From Parvibaculum sp041688015 (GTDB lineage Bacteria > Pseudomonadota > Alphaproteobacteria > Parvibaculales > Parvibaculaceae): DNA of 64,000 bases. Below the pieces are notes generated by a model. The model did not search any database and had not been told where the DNA came from. It worked only from the letters and a program-made list of their open reading frames with translations. Where the stretch lies: the NCBI GenBank assembly GCA_041688015.1, contig JBDNIY010000012.1, positions 124,001-188,000 on the forward strand, given 5' to 3'. The first letter of the stretch is position 1. Each line of letters begins with the position of its first letter. Made by a program: the position numbers and the translations under genes. Positions 1 through 8,819 of the stretch are shown here, one piece after another.

Positions 1-54
1 GCTGCTAGTCTGCGCGACAAATAAATCGCTCATATTCCAGACGGGGAAACGCAA

Positions 55-1245
55 ATGGAGCCCATCGAGAAATTCCGCACCGACACGCGCGAATGGCTAG
101 AGGCAAATTGCCCACCCTCCATGCGCACGCCCATGACCAACGAAGACGACACCGTCTGGGGTGGGCGCAAAGCGCAATGGACAAACCCTGAAGCTAAAGT
201 CTGGCTGGATCGCATGGGGGCGCGCGGCTGGACCGCGCCGACATGGCCCAAAGCCTATGGCGGCGGCGGCCTGACGAAAGAAGAAAGCCAGGTTCTCGCG
301 CAGGAAATGCGCCACATCAAAGCACGCTCACCGCTCTCAAGCTTCGGCCTCTGGATGCTTGGCCCTGCACTGCTGGAATATGCCACCGAGGAACAGAAAC
401 AAAAATTCCTGCCCCCTATCGTGCGCGGTGAAATCCGCTGGTGTCAGGGCTATTCAGAACCGGGCGCTGGGTCTGATCTTGCTGGCCTCCAAACCAAAGC
501 CGAAGACAAGGGCGACCATTATCTCGTCAACGGCCAGAAAATCTGGACGTCCTATGCCGACAAGGCCGACTGGATTTTCTGCCTTGTGCGCACCGACAGC
601 ACCAAGAAACATGACGGCATTTCCTTCCTGCTGTTCGATATGGACGCAGGCGGCGTCGAAGCGCGCCCTATCTCCATGATTTCGGGTGCCTCGCCCTTTT
701 GCGAAACTTTTTTCACCGATGTCAAAGTGCCGAAAGAAAATCTCGTCGGCGAATTGAACAAGGGCTGGACCATCGCCAAACGTCTGCTCCAGCATGAGCG
801 CGACATGATTTCCGGCATGGGCCTCGGCTCAGGCGTCGGCTCCAGCGCCAGCCTCGAAAGTCTCGCTAAGGATTATTACGGCGAGAGCAATGGCAAGGTG
901 GCCAGTGCGGCACTACGCGACCATATCGTGCAGCAAAAAATGGACGGTAAGGCCTTTGCGCTGACACTCCAGCGCACCGCCGAAGAAGCCAAGGCCAGTC
1001 AAGGCATGGGCGCGGCCTCCTCGATCTTCAAATATTACGGCACGGAACTGAACAAGCGCCGTTATGAACTGATGCTCGAAATTCTCGGCACGCAAGGGTT
1101 GGGCTGGGAAGGCGAAGGCTTCACCCCAAACGAAATCGGCATCACGCGGTCATGGCTGCGCTCCAAGGGCAACTCCATCGAAGGCGGCACGTCCGAAGTG
1201 CAGCTCAATGTCGTTGCCAAACGTGTGCTTGGCCTGCCCGATTAA
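55..1245 (+). CDS. Acyl-CoA dehydrogenase, first of an adjacent pair
   Basis: A 396-residue cytosolic flavoprotein that should oxidise an acyl-CoA to the enoyl-CoA with FAD. The family hallmark WCQGYSEPGAGSDLAG (about residues 129-144) and the C-terminal EGGTSEVQ segment are both present, and the length is full for the family. The ATG at 55 follows a GGGG ribosome site. A second acyl-CoA dehydrogenase starts 35 bp downstream. Adjacent divergent pairs of this kind often form heteromeric enzymes for branched, cyclic or steroid-side-chain acyl-CoAs. The substrate here is unknown and the heteromer is an inference. Confidence 0.93.
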   Translation: MEPIEKFRTDTREWLEANCPPSMRTPMTNEDDTVWGGRKAQWTNPEAKVWLDRMGARGWTAPTWPKAYGGGGLTKEESQVLAQEMRHIKARSPLSSFGLWMLGPALLEYATEEQKQKFLPPIVRGEIRWCQGYSEPGAGSDLAGLQTKAEDKGDHYLVNGQKIWTSYADKADWIFCLVRTDSTKKHDGISFLLFDMDAGGVEARPISMISGASPFCETFFTDVKVPKENLVGELNKGWTIAKRLLQHERDMISGMGLGSGVGSSASLESLAKDYYGESNGKVASAALRDHIVQQKMDGKAFALTLQRTAEEAKASQGMGAASSIFKYYGTELNKRRYELMLEILGTQGLGWEGEGFTPNEIGITRSWLRSKGNSIEGGTSEVQLNVVAKRVLGLPD

Positions 1246-1280
1246 GTTTCTGTCTGATCAAGAAAAAGAGTTCAACGTAA

Positions 1281-2420
1281 ATGGCATTAGTCCTCACCGA
1301 AGAGCAGCAGCTCCTGCGCGACACCGCCACGCAATTTTTTCGCAACCGCGTCCCGCTGACCAACCTGCGCACCCTGCGCGACGGCAAAAGCGCTGACGGC
1401 TTTGATCGTGCTATCTGGAAAGAAATGGCCGACCTTGGCTTTGCTGGCATCCTCACATCAGAAAAATATGGTGGCTCAGATTTTGGCCCGGTCGGCCTCG
1501 GCCTTGTGCTGGAAAAATCTGGCCACACGCTGGCCGCCAGCCCCCTCATGTCAACGGTCGTGCTCTGTGGTTCTGCGGTGCAGCTTGCAGGCAATGCCAA
1601 ACAGCGTCAGGATATTCTCTCAACCATCGCCGCGGGCGACACTCTCATGGCACTGGCACTCGAAGAAGGCCCGCACCACAACCCCACCCGCATCGCCACC
1701 AAAGCGACGGCTTCTGGCGGCACATTCCATATTTCCGGCCAAAAGACATTCGTTCTCGACGGCCATGTCGCCGACCGTCTGATCGTCGCCGCGCGCACCT
1801 CGGGCAAGCCAGACGACAAATCAGGCATCACTCTCTTCCTCGTCAATGCAAAAGCCCGAGGCGTCGCCATCACCCGCACGCTCATGGTTGATAGCCGCAA
1901 TGCGGCCAACATCACCTTCAACAATGTGTCGGTCGAGGAGGACGCCGTGCTTGGTTCGGTTGATGGCGGTAGCGACGTGCTGGATCAAGTACTGGACATT
2001 GCCCGCATCGCGCTGGCCGCTGAAATGCTCGGCTCTATTCAGGAAGTGTTCGACACCACGGTTGAATATCTCAAAGAGCGCAAACAGTTCGGCGTGCCCA
2101 TCGGCTCGTTTCAGGCCTTGAAACATCGCATCGCCGATCTCTTCGCCGAAATCGAGCTGTGCCGCTCCGTCGTACTTGATGCGCTCTCTGCGCTGGAAGA
2201 ACGCCGCAACGACGTGCCCCAGATCGCCAGCCTCACCAAGGCCCGCCTGTCAGACACCGCGCGCCGCATGACCAATGAAGGCCTCCAGATGCGTGGTGGC
2301 ATGGGCATGACCGACCAGTTTGATGTCGGCCTCTTTATGAAGCGCGCCCGCGTCACCGCCGCCACCTTCGGCGATGCCAATTTTCATCGTGATCGCTACG
2401 CGACGCTGGAAGGTTTCTGA
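1281..2420 (+). CDS. Acyl-CoA dehydrogenase, second of an adjacent pair
   Basis: A 379-residue acyl-CoA dehydrogenase family protein, clearly different from its upstream partner. It has the N-terminal helical domain (starting MALVLTEEQQLLRDTATQFF), a middle beta domain and the C-terminal helical domain with KERKQFGVPIGSFQALKH and LQMRGGMGMTDQFDV. It probably acts with the preceding gene in one operon as alpha/beta chains of a fatty-acid or cyclic-acyl-CoA dehydrogenase. No terminator is visible between the two genes. Family assignment is firm; substrate is unknown. Confidence 0.92.
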   Translation: MALVLTEEQQLLRDTATQFFRNRVPLTNLRTLRDGKSADGFDRAIWKEMADLGFAGILTSEKYGGSDFGPVGLGLVLEKSGHTLAASPLMSTVVLCGSAVQLAGNAKQRQDILSTIAAGDTLMALALEEGPHHNPTRIATKATASGGTFHISGQKTFVLDGHVADRLIVAARTSGKPDDKSGITLFLVNAKARGVAITRTLMVDSRNAANITFNNVSVEEDAVLGSVDGGSDVLDQVLDIARIALAAEMLGSIQEVFDTTVEYLKERKQFGVPIGSFQALKHRIADLFAEIELCRSVVLDALSALEERRNDVPQIASLTKARLSDTARRMTNEGLQMRGGMGMTDQFDVGLFMKRARVTAATFGDANFHRDRYATLEGF

Positions 2421-2540
2421 CAAATCTTCTGCCAAACAACGCCAGCGGGCCTGAATTTCGCAGAACCGCTGGCAAATTCTTCCCGAGGCTCCATAATCTC
2501 GCCTCTATTTAATGTTGCTATTCTTGACAGACTTCGGCCG

Positions 2541-2594
2541 TCAGTATCTCCTGCAACCTCAGTACCTCCTGCAGTTCCAGTACTTCCTGCAGCC
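2541..2594 (+). repeat. Three tandem 18-bp repeats upstream of a secreted protein
   Basis: Three head-to-tail copies of an 18-bp unit of the form YCAGTAYYTCCTGCARYY occupy 2541-2558, 2559-2576 and 2577-2594. A TTGACA hexamer lies just before them at 2524-2529. The repeats end 34 bp before the ATG of the next gene, so they lie in its promoter or 5' leader. Each unit contains CTGCA, which could be a repeated regulator site. Confidence 0.75.
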
Positions 2595-2628
2595 AAAGAG
2601 TTTAGGTCACAAATTGGGAGACATTCTC

Positions 2629-2928
2629 ATGCGTAAGATCATTTTGGCCACCTCCGCTGGCGCCATTGGATTGTTGCTTTCGCTGGCGCCTGCCGCCGCC
2701 TTGACCAGCTATCAGATCAACACGGACGGCTCATCGAATTTCACTGATCCGAGCGACAATGCCTCGATCGGCGGCCTGAGCATCACGTCCAAGACCACAG
2801 ACGACAACGGCTTCATCACCGACAATGGTACCAATAATTTTTCCAACACGCAGCAGACCCAGCCGGAAAACCTGTCGCGCGATATGGGCTGGCAGGGCAC
2901 AGGCTACTATCTGCGCCCCAACCGTTGA
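2629..2928 (+). CDS. Small exported protein of unknown function
   Basis: A 99-residue protein starting MRKIILATSAGAIGLLLSLAPAAA, a typical Sec signal peptide with a cleavage site near residue 24. The mature part of about 75 residues is rich in Asn, Ser, Thr and Asp (SSNFTDPSDNAS, NGTNNFSNTQQTQPEN) and has no domain I recognise. The ATG at 2629 has GGGAG 8 bases upstream. An in-frame start at 2512 would only add codons from the tandem repeat and was rejected. A strong terminator follows, so the gene is monocistronic. Confidence 0.72.
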   Translation: MRKIILATSAGAIGLLLSLAPAAALTSYQINTDGSSNFTDPSDNASIGGLSITSKTTDDNGFITDNGTNNFSNTQQTQPENLSRDMGWQGTGYYLRPNR

Positions 2929-2999
2929 TCTCCGGGCGCTCGCTCAGCATCAACAGGTAACAACAAGCAAGTTGTTGTGACGCCTTTCGAGAGTTTGAC

Positions 3000-3031
3000 A
3001 AAAGCGCGGTCTATATAGATCGCGCTTTTTC
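3000..3031 (+). terminator. Rho-independent terminator
   Basis: AAAGCGCGGTCT and AGATCGCGCTTT form a 12-bp stem with one G-U pair and a 4-base loop, followed by T5CTTTC. It ends transcription of the small exported protein gene. Confidence 0.85.
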
Positions 3032-3138
3032 TTTCGTCTTGGGCCAACCTCAAATCTAGCCCCTACTCGACAAGTTCGAGCCCTCGCCCCATACTGCGCC
3101 CGCGTCAATAACCCTACACTTCAAGGACCCGCATCGGC

Positions 3139-3375
3139 ATGGCTGACGAGACAAAATCCGGCGAACCAGAGCGCATCACCGTGCTTGCCAAAGACTTCAC
3201 GCCCGCGGCTATGGAGTTTCATCGGCGTAACATGAGCGAAAAAGGCTACCGCATGGAAGGCCAGATCGTTCAGCGCAAGTTCCAGATGATCGAAGGTCTG
3301 GGCGCGCCAAAGGACCTGTTCGACGGCGAATTCTTCTATGCCGTTACCTTTGTGCGCAAAGGCATCGATAAGTAG
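3139..3375 (+). CDS. Small conserved-looking protein, unknown function
   Basis: A 78-residue soluble, charged protein (starts MADETKSGEPERITVLAKDF, ends FFYAVTFVRKGIDK). It has no signal peptide or membrane segment. The alternation of charged and hydrophobic residues and the C-terminal beta-like stretch look like a small folded domain, but I do not recognise the family. It stands alone between a terminator and the cold-shock gene. Confidence 0.6.
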   Translation: MADETKSGEPERITVLAKDFTPAAMEFHRRNMSEKGYRMEGQIVQRKFQMIEGLGAPKDLFDGEFFYAVTFVRKGIDK

Positions 3376-3675
3376 CATTCCAGCCCCCTTCAGGGCCTGA
3401 AGCCTTCCGGTAGCATCCAAAATTCATGTGCAGCGTCAATGGCTTGCCGCCTCGGCGAGCAGCTTTAGCTTGCCGCACGCGGCCCAAAAGCAATTGACTC
3501 GCTCCAGGAATTCCTATCAGATTTCTTCTGCAATCGACGTTTTGGCATGCCTTGGCTGCTCTGCCTCCCGCTTTATCGCACGGGCTCTTCAAGACACCTC
3601 TCAAAATCAGATTGTCATCCGCCGCGCGATGCGGGCGTGGTCATTTTCGCATGCAAATGCGTAAAGGAGAGGCAT
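3376..3675 (+). other. Non-coding leader region of the cold-shock gene
   Basis: About 300 bases with no gene I can support. Overlapping readings in several frames have no ribosome site and no recognisable product. Cold-shock genes commonly have a long 5' untranslated leader, so part of this region is probably transcribed leader. I see no clear promoter hexamers. Confidence 0.4.
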
Positions 3676-3879
3676 ATGGCTACTGGTACTGTAAAGTGGT
3701 TCAACGCACAAAAAGGCTACGGCTTCATCCAGCCTTCCGATGGTGGACGCGACGTATTCGTTCACATCAGTGCGGTGGAACGCGCTGGCTTGAGTTCTCT
3801 GAACGAAGGTCAGACGGTCAACTACGAGCTTGTCACCGAAAAAGGCAAGACCTCGGCGGCCGATCTGACGGTCGCATAA
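3676..3879 (+). CDS. Cold-shock domain protein (CspA family)
   Basis: A 67-residue single cold-shock domain, the usual length for CspA. It binds single-stranded RNA and DNA and acts as an RNA chaperone. Both nucleic-acid motifs are present: KGYGFI (RNP1) and VFVHI (RNP2), in a protein starting MATGTVKWFNAQKGYGFIQP. The ATG at 3676 follows a strong AAGGAGAGG site, which rules out the longer in-frame start at 3547. A GC-rich terminator follows. Confidence 0.95.
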   Translation: MATGTVKWFNAQKGYGFIQPSDGGRDVFVHISAVERAGLSSLNEGQTVNYELVTEKGKTSAADLTVA

Positions 3880-3905
3880 ACCGTCATTCTCCAGGCGACT
3901 TGATT

Positions 3906-3932
3906 GGCCGGGCCGTTGCGCCCGGCCATTTG
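3906..3932 (+). terminator. Terminator after the cold-shock gene
   Basis: GGCCGGGC and GCCCGGCC form a perfect 8-bp stem with a 6-base loop, followed by ATTTGTATTT. Confidence 0.8.
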
Positions 3933-4029
3933 TATTTAGAGCAGGTGTATTGAGCGCAGGCAAACTTGACAGTATTTAACAAGAAAGCTAATTATTAGCT
4001 GAACAGTTAATTAGATTATCCAGGCATCC

Positions 4030-4362
4030 ATGCCCGCTATCTCACTCGACACCACTCTGATGGCCTTGGCCGACCCCACCCGTCGTCTTGTCATCAATGC
4101 GCTGCACCAGCAGCCCCGCCGCGCCGGGGAATTGGTCGCCATGACCTCGATCAGCGCACCCGCCATGAGCCGCCACCTCAAAATCTTGCGCACCTGCGGC
4201 CTCATCGCCGAACAAACCGTCGAACATGATGCGCGCGTCCGTCTCTATCACCTGCGGCCCGAAGCCTTTGTCGATCTGCAAGGCTGGCTCGACGAGGTGC
4301 AAAGTTTCTGGGCGGACCAACTTGATGCCTTCAAGGTCCACGTTGAAGGCAAGCACAAATGA
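4030..4362 (+). CDS. ArsR-family winged-helix regulator
   Basis: A 110-residue transcription regulator. It begins with the ArsR pattern LADPTRRLVINAL and has a helix-turn-helix (SAPAMSRHLKILRTCGLI, about residues 43-60) and a beta wing (EHDARVRLYHLRPEA). No metal-binding Cys pair typical of ArsR/SmtB sensors is seen. It overlaps the following SRPBCC gene by ATGA. The ArsR-SRPBCC pairing is a common operon type in which the regulator controls the downstream genes. It probably also represses itself and the VOC gene. Confidence 0.9.
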   Translation: MPAISLDTTLMALADPTRRLVINALHQQPRRAGELVAMTSISAPAMSRHLKILRTCGLIAEQTVEHDARVRLYHLRPEAFVDLQGWLDEVQSFWADQLDAFKVHVEGKHK

Positions 4363-4859
4363 CAAACACACGCGAGGCCGAAACCGTCCGCGTCTCGATC
4401 GACCTTGCCGTCGATCCCCTCGCCGCTTTTGTCGCCTTCACCGATGATGTCGATCAATGGTGGGCGCGTGGTCCCAAAAATCGCTTTCGCGCGCCATGGG
4501 TTGGCATCATGCGCTTCAAGCCCGGCCCCCATGGCCGCCTCATCGAAATCTATGACGATGAAACAAACGATCACTTTGAAGTCGGCCACATCACCGCATG
4601 GGAACCCGGCCAGCGCCTCGCCTTCACGTGGCGTATCCCGAATTTTGCGCCCGACGAAATCACCCATGTCGAGATCAGGTTTGAGCCCATCGACAGCGGC
4701 ACGCGCGTCACACTCGAACACCGCGGTTGGGAGGCTTTGTGTCCCGACCACCCGGCCCGCCACGGCCTCACTGGCACCGCCTTCCGCATGATGCACTCAG
4801 GCTGGTGGGCCGATCATCTCGTTGCCATCCGAAAACATCTGGAGGGAGTTGAACCATGA
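4359..4859 (+). CDS. SRPBCC (AHSA1-like) protein
   Basis: A 166-residue START/Bet v 1-like domain protein of the activator-of-Hsp90-ATPase-homology type. Typical segments are SIDLAVDPLAAFVAFTDDVD near the N-terminus and WEPGQRLAFTWRIPN with VEIRFEPIDSGTRVTLEHRGW in the C-terminal half. It is cytosolic and probably binds a small hydrophobic ligand; the ligand is unknown. It overlaps its neighbours on both sides by ATGA, so the three genes are translationally coupled. Confidence 0.88.
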   Translation: MTNTREAETVRVSIDLAVDPLAAFVAFTDDVDQWWARGPKNRFRAPWVGIMRFKPGPHGRLIEIYDDETNDHFEVGHITAWEPGQRLAFTWRIPNFAPDEITHVEIRFEPIDSGTRVTLEHRGWEALCPDHPARHGLTGTAFRMMHSGWWADHLVAIRKHLEGVEP

Positions 4860-5302
4860 CTGTCAAAGGCAAGAAAGTTGGTATTTATCTCTGTGCCAAG
4901 GGCGCGGCCGATGCCATCGACTTTTACAAAAAGGCGTTTGGCGCCACCGAAACCGGCGCGCGCATTCGCGATCCGCAAAACCGCATCGGCCACGCCGAAT
5001 TCATGATCGGTGACAGCCTCATCATGATCGCCGACGAGCATCCCGAAATGGGCTTCCTCAGCCCGCAGTCGCTGGGCGGTTCGCCGGTTCATCTCATGGT
5101 CCATGTCGACGATGCCAGCGCCGTTTTCGCCCAGGCGCTCGCCGCCGGTGCTACCTCGCAGCGCACACTCGCTGACCAGTTCTATGGCGAACGCTCCGGC
5201 CAGTTGCAAGACCCCTTCGGCTTTGTCTGGACCGTCAGCCAGCACATCGAAGACGTCTCGCACGCCGAAATGGAAAAGCGTGCCAAAGCCCTTTATGATT
5301 AA
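4856..5302 (+). CDS. VOC-family (PhnB/glyoxalase-like) protein
   Basis: A 148-residue vicinal-oxygen-chelate fold protein. AADAIDFYKKAFGATE near the N-terminus and FGFVWTVSQHIEDVSHAEME at the C-terminus are characteristic of PhnB-like proteins often annotated as glyoxalase or bleomycin-resistance homologues. It is last in the ArsR-SRPBCC-VOC operon; its start overlaps the previous stop by ATGA. The exact substrate is unknown. Confidence 0.88.
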   Translation: MTVKGKKVGIYLCAKGAADAIDFYKKAFGATETGARIRDPQNRIGHAEFMIGDSLIMIADEHPEMGFLSPQSLGGSPVHLMVHVDDASAVFAQALAAGATSQRTLADQFYGERSGQLQDPFGFVWTVSQHIEDVSHAEMEKRAKALYD

Positions 5303-5330
5303 TCAGCACCCAAAAAAGTCGAGATAAACT

Positions 5331-6569
5331 GTGGACGACACCAAGCCCGCCATTTCAAAACACGCTGTTGTCTTTATCTTCATCACCATGCTGGTCGATT
5401 CCATCGGCCTCGGCATCATTATTCCCGTTCTGCCCAAGCTCATCGAACAACTGACCGGCGGCGGTTTGAGCGAAGCCGCGCGTTATGGCGGCTGGCTTCT
5501 CTTTGTCTATGCAGCGGCGCAATTCATCTGCGCACCTATTATTGGCAATCTGTCAGACCATTTCGGTCGCCGCCCCGTGCTGTTGCTTTCACTCACCGTT
5601 TTGAGTTTCGACTACATCATCATGGGCTTTGCCCCGACCGTCGCATGGCTGTTTCTCGGCCGGCTTCTCTCCGGCATGGCAGGAGCCAGCTATTCCACGG
5701 CCAAAGCCTATATCGCCGATGTCACAACGCCGGAAACCCGCGCCCAAAGTTTCGGGCTCATTGGGGCCGCCTTCGGCCTCGGCTTCATCGTCGGCCCTGT
5801 CATTGGCGGATTGCTCGGCAGTTTTGGCCCGCGCATGCCGTTCTTTGTCGCCGCTGGCCTTGCGCTTGCCAATGCGCTTTACGGCCTGCTCGTGATCCCT
5901 GAAACCTTGCCGCGCGAGCGGCGTCGCGCTTTTTCATGGGCCCGCGCTAATATGTTCGGTGCCTTCGCCCATTTGCGCGCCATTCCCACCGCTCTGAAGC
6001 TCACCGTTGCATTAAGTTTTCACCAACTTGCCCACTTTGTTCTGCCCGCCGTTTGGTCGTTCTACATGATGCAAAAGCTCCACTGGTCGGTCCTCGAAGT
6101 TGGCTATTCACTGGGCTTTGCAGGCCTCACCATGGCACTCGTTCAAGGCGGGCTTATCCGCTCCGTTATTCCCCGCATCGGGCCGGAGCGCGCCGCCCTT
6201 GTCGGCCTCGTCTTCGCGGCCATCGGCTATTTCGGCTACGCCTTCGCCATCACCGGCTGGGAGGTCTATGCTTTTATGGTGCCCGCCGCGCTGGCCGGCC
6301 TCGCCTTCCCCTCCATCAATGGCCTCATCAGCACCCATGTGCCCGCCACCACGCAGGGCGAATTGCAGGGTGCATTAGGCAGCATCAGCGGCATGACCGC
6401 CATCATCGCCCCGATTGTCATGACCCAACTCTTTGCCACTTTCGCCAGCCCCACCGCGCCCATCCATTTTCCCGGTGCCGCCTTCTTTGCCGCTGGGCTG
6501 CTTGAACTCGGTGCTATCGCGCTGCTGGCCCAGGTCATCCGTCGCGCCGCCGTTGCAGCACCCGCCTAG
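5331..6569 (+). CDS. MFS drug-efflux transporter (TetA-like)
   Basis: A 412-residue, 12-helix major facilitator of the Tet/TCR type. The helix 2-3 loop motif GNLSDHFGRRPVLL is the family signature, and FVYAAAQFICAPIIG and GLIGAAFGLGFIVGPVIGG (motif C of antiporters) are also present. It should be a proton-coupled exporter of an organic compound. I cannot tell whether tetracycline is a substrate. Translation starts at GTG. It lies 28 bp after the VOC gene and may be co-transcribed with the ArsR operon. Confidence 0.9.
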   Translation: MDDTKPAISKHAVVFIFITMLVDSIGLGIIIPVLPKLIEQLTGGGLSEAARYGGWLLFVYAAAQFICAPIIGNLSDHFGRRPVLLLSLTVLSFDYIIMGFAPTVAWLFLGRLLSGMAGASYSTAKAYIADVTTPETRAQSFGLIGAAFGLGFIVGPVIGGLLGSFGPRMPFFVAAGLALANALYGLLVIPETLPRERRRAFSWARANMFGAFAHLRAIPTALKLTVALSFHQLAHFVLPAVWSFYMMQKLHWSVLEVGYSLGFAGLTMALVQGGLIRSVIPRIGPERAALVGLVFAAIGYFGYAFAITGWEVYAFMVPAALAGLAFPSINGLISTHVPATTQGELQGALGSISGMTAIIAPIVMTQLFATFASPTAPIHFPGAAFFAAGLLELGAIALLAQVIRRAAVAAPA

Positions 6570-6653
6570 CGAACCCATCATCTTTCCTTGACTCCACCGC
6601 TCCCCACCGCTTGCATCAAACCTAAGACTTTCAGGTCACAACGGGGATAAACC

Positions 6654-7613
6654 ATGAGCATCCAGCTTTTTCTGCTCAATCCGATATTGCGCTTCCGCAT
6701 CAAACGGCGTTTCAAGAAGAAACCCGATCTGCTTGAACTGCGCCCGGTGATGAACGAAGCGCTGGCCATGCAAAAAGCCCCACCCGCCGATATCAACATC
6801 GAACAGACCATGCTGGGCGACGTCCCCGCCGAACGCGTCTCCGCCCCCGGCACCGACACATCTGCCGCCTTCCTCTATATCCACGGCGGCGGCTGGGTCG
6901 CAGGTTCGCCTGAAACCCACCGCGCCCTCACATGGCGTCTCGCCAAAAAGATTGGCATCCCGGTCTATGCCATCGACTACCGCCTCGCGCCTGAACATCT
7001 CTTTCCCGCTGGCCTTGATGATTGCGTCACCGCCTATCGCACCCTGCTTGAGCGCGGCATCGCAGCCTCCTCCATCATCGTCGGTGGCGACAGCGCAGGC
7101 GGCAACCTCACCATGGCGCTGGCGCTTCGCCTCAAGGCCGAAGGCTTCGCGCTGCCTGCCGCCCTCATCTGCCTCTCGCCCGCGCTCGATTTCACCTATA
7201 GCGGGGCCTCGATGAGCGAGAATGCCAAAGCCGACACCTTCTTCATCCCCGAAATGATGACCACGGTGAAAGCGCACTATTACCCTGACACCGATGCCAA
7301 ACATCCCTATCTCTCGCCGATCTTTGCCGATGCCTCCGGCCTGCCGCCCACCCTCTTTCAGGTCGGCGCAAAGGAAATGCTGCGCGACGACAGCATCCGC
7401 ATGGCCGCCAACATGAAAGCGGCCGGCAATAACGACGTCACCCTCGAAGTCTGGCCCAAAGTGTGGCACGTCTGGCAGATCATGGCTGACCAGCTGCCCG
7501 AAGGTGAACAGGCCGTCACCCGCATTGTCGCCTTTGCCAAAAGCCATCTCCCAGCCAAACAAGACGAACAAGCCAAACGAACACAACAAACCACAGGAAG
7601 CCCCGCGCAATGA
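6654..7613 (+). CDS. Alpha/beta hydrolase, hormone-sensitive-lipase type
   Basis: A 319-residue esterase/lipase of the HSL (family IV) group. HGGG at residues 77-80 forms the oxyanion hole, and GDSAGG holds the nucleophile Ser147. A late Asp (LRDDS, about 245) and His272 (VWHVW) complete the probable triad. The ATG follows GGGG. The C-terminal tail is rich in Lys, Gln and Thr. The start of the following GST gene overlaps its stop by ATGA, suggesting a detoxification operon. The substrate is unknown. Confidence 0.9.
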   Translation: MSIQLFLLNPILRFRIKRRFKKKPDLLELRPVMNEALAMQKAPPADINIEQTMLGDVPAERVSAPGTDTSAAFLYIHGGGWVAGSPETHRALTWRLAKKIGIPVYAIDYRLAPEHLFPAGLDDCVTAYRTLLERGIAASSIIVGGDSAGGNLTMALALRLKAEGFALPAALICLSPALDFTYSGASMSENAKADTFFIPEMMTTVKAHYYPDTDAKHPYLSPIFADASGLPPTLFQVGAKEMLRDDSIRMAANMKAAGNNDVTLEVWPKVWHVWQIMADQLPEGEQAVTRIVAFAKSHLPAKQDEQAKRTQQTTGSPAQ

Positions 7614-8233
7614 TCAAGGTCCACCACCTCAACAATTCACGCTCCCAGCGCATCCTCTGGCTGCTGGAAGAATTGCAGCTCCCCTACGAGATCATCAAAT
7701 ACCAGCGCGACGCTGTAACCAATCTCGCACCGCCGGAGCTGAAAAAAATCCACCCCCTCGGCAAGTCGCCCGTCGTCGAAGACGAAGGCCGTATCATCGC
7801 CGAGTCCGGTGCCATCGTCGAACTCGTCACCCAGAAATACGGCAAGGGAAAACTCGCGCCCGCCGCTGGCACGCCCGCTTACGACCGCTACATCGAATGG
7901 CTGCATTTTGCCGAAGGCTCGGCCATGTTGCCGCTCATGCTGGCGCTCTACACGGGCCGTCTGGGCGATGCCGCCGCGCCCCTTCAGCCGCGCATCACCA
8001 GCGAACTCGACAATTATTTTTCCTACATGAACAGCCTCGTCGAAAAAGGCGGCTATCTCATGGGTAAAGAATTTTCCGCTGCCGACATCGAGAATTCTTT
8101 CGTTCTTGAAGCGGGAAAAATGCGTGGTTTTCTTAGCCACTACCCGAACCTTCTCGACCTCGTCAATCGTCTTCAGGCCCGGCCCGCCTACAAGGCCGCA
8201 TTGGAAAAAGGCGGACCCTACGCCTTCGCTTAA
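7610..8233 (+). CDS. Glutathione S-transferase
   Basis: A 207-residue GST with an N-terminal thioredoxin-like domain (IKVHHLNNSRSQRILWLLEEL, then LGKSPVVEDEGRIIAESGAIVE with the cis-Pro and glutathione-binding E-S) and an all-helical C-terminal domain ending in SADIENSFVLEAG and LQARPAYKAALEKGGPY. It conjugates glutathione to electrophiles in the cytosol. It is translationally coupled to the upstream hydrolase and followed by a terminator. Confidence 0.92.
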   Translation: MIKVHHLNNSRSQRILWLLEELQLPYEIIKYQRDAVTNLAPPELKKIHPLGKSPVVEDEGRIIAESGAIVELVTQKYGKGKLAPAAGTPAYDRYIEWLHFAEGSAMLPLMLALYTGRLGDAAAPLQPRITSELDNYFSYMNSLVEKGGYLMGKEFSAADIENSFVLEAGKMRGFLSHYPNLLDLVNRLQARPAYKAALEKGGPYAFA

Positions 8234-8265
8234 ACGTCAAATAAGACGTATAAGGATGAAACAAC

Positions 8266-8298
8266 AAACCCCGTCCATGCAAATGGCCGGGGTTTTTT
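8266..8298 (+). terminator. Terminator after the GST gene
   Basis: AAACCCCG and CGGGGTTT pair across a 14-base loop, followed by a T-run. Confidence 0.75.
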
Positions 8299-8738
8299 AC
8301 AGTTTTATGACAAAAAATCTGGAGCCGAACACAAGTGTCCGCCACTGTGACAAAGCGAGCACTGTAACAAAACCTTGTTTTGACGACGGCCTCGCTCAAT
8401 GGCTTTTGTGACGCCATGAACCAGATCGGTACGGATAAGTTTGACCCAATGACGCGCCCCATCGGCGCCACCGGCCCGGATTCCACGATTCGTAATTTCC
8501 AATTCGAGGGTGCCACATCAACGTCGATGTGCCCCCACCGCCTTTCTCGCCACCCGCTCAGCCTGAATTGTGAGTCTCCCTCACAAGCCAAAAGACTCGC
8601 TGGGGCCGAGAAATCCCGCCGATTCCCCCACTCCCTTCACGATCACCTTCATCCCTCGACCGTGAAGCGAATCGGCAAATCCGCCCGATCTGGCCCTGCG
8701 CAGCAGGTCTGGACCGTTCCTCCGGCCCACTTAGCTGG
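8299..8738. other. Gene-poor region before pstS
   Basis: No supportable gene. Two TGTNACAAA sequences (8346-8354 and 8363-8371, period 17 bp) form a direct repeat. It resembles Pho-box half sites but has the wrong period of 17 rather than 11 bp. The rest shows no hairpin or reading frame of interest. Confidence 0.4.
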
Positions 8739-8756
8739 CCATCATAAAAATGTCAC
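8739..8756 (+). promoter_or_regulatory. Pho box (PhoB operator) before pstS
   Basis: CCATCAT-AAAA-ATGTCAC fits the alphaproteobacterial Pho box (CTGTCAT-N4-CTGTCAY): 5 of 7 in the first half, 6 of 7 in the second, correct 4-bp spacing. It lies 63 bp before the pstS ATG, the usual place for a PhoB site replacing a -35 element. It predicts induction by phosphate starvation. Confidence 0.7.
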
Positions 8757-8819
8757 TCAAACGTCGTAGTCAGGGGGGCGTCGCACCACTGGCAAAACAC
8801 GACACTGGAGAATTTCACG

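Noticed and set aside
8346..8371. TGTGACAAA / TGTAACAAA direct repeat as a second Pho box
   Set aside because: Period is 17 bp, not 11, and it is about 450 bp before pstS; the site at 8739-8756 is much better.
8380..8769. Plus-strand open reading of 129 codons before pstS
   Set aside because: It overlaps the Pho box and pstS leader, and the sequence looks like translated non-coding DNA.
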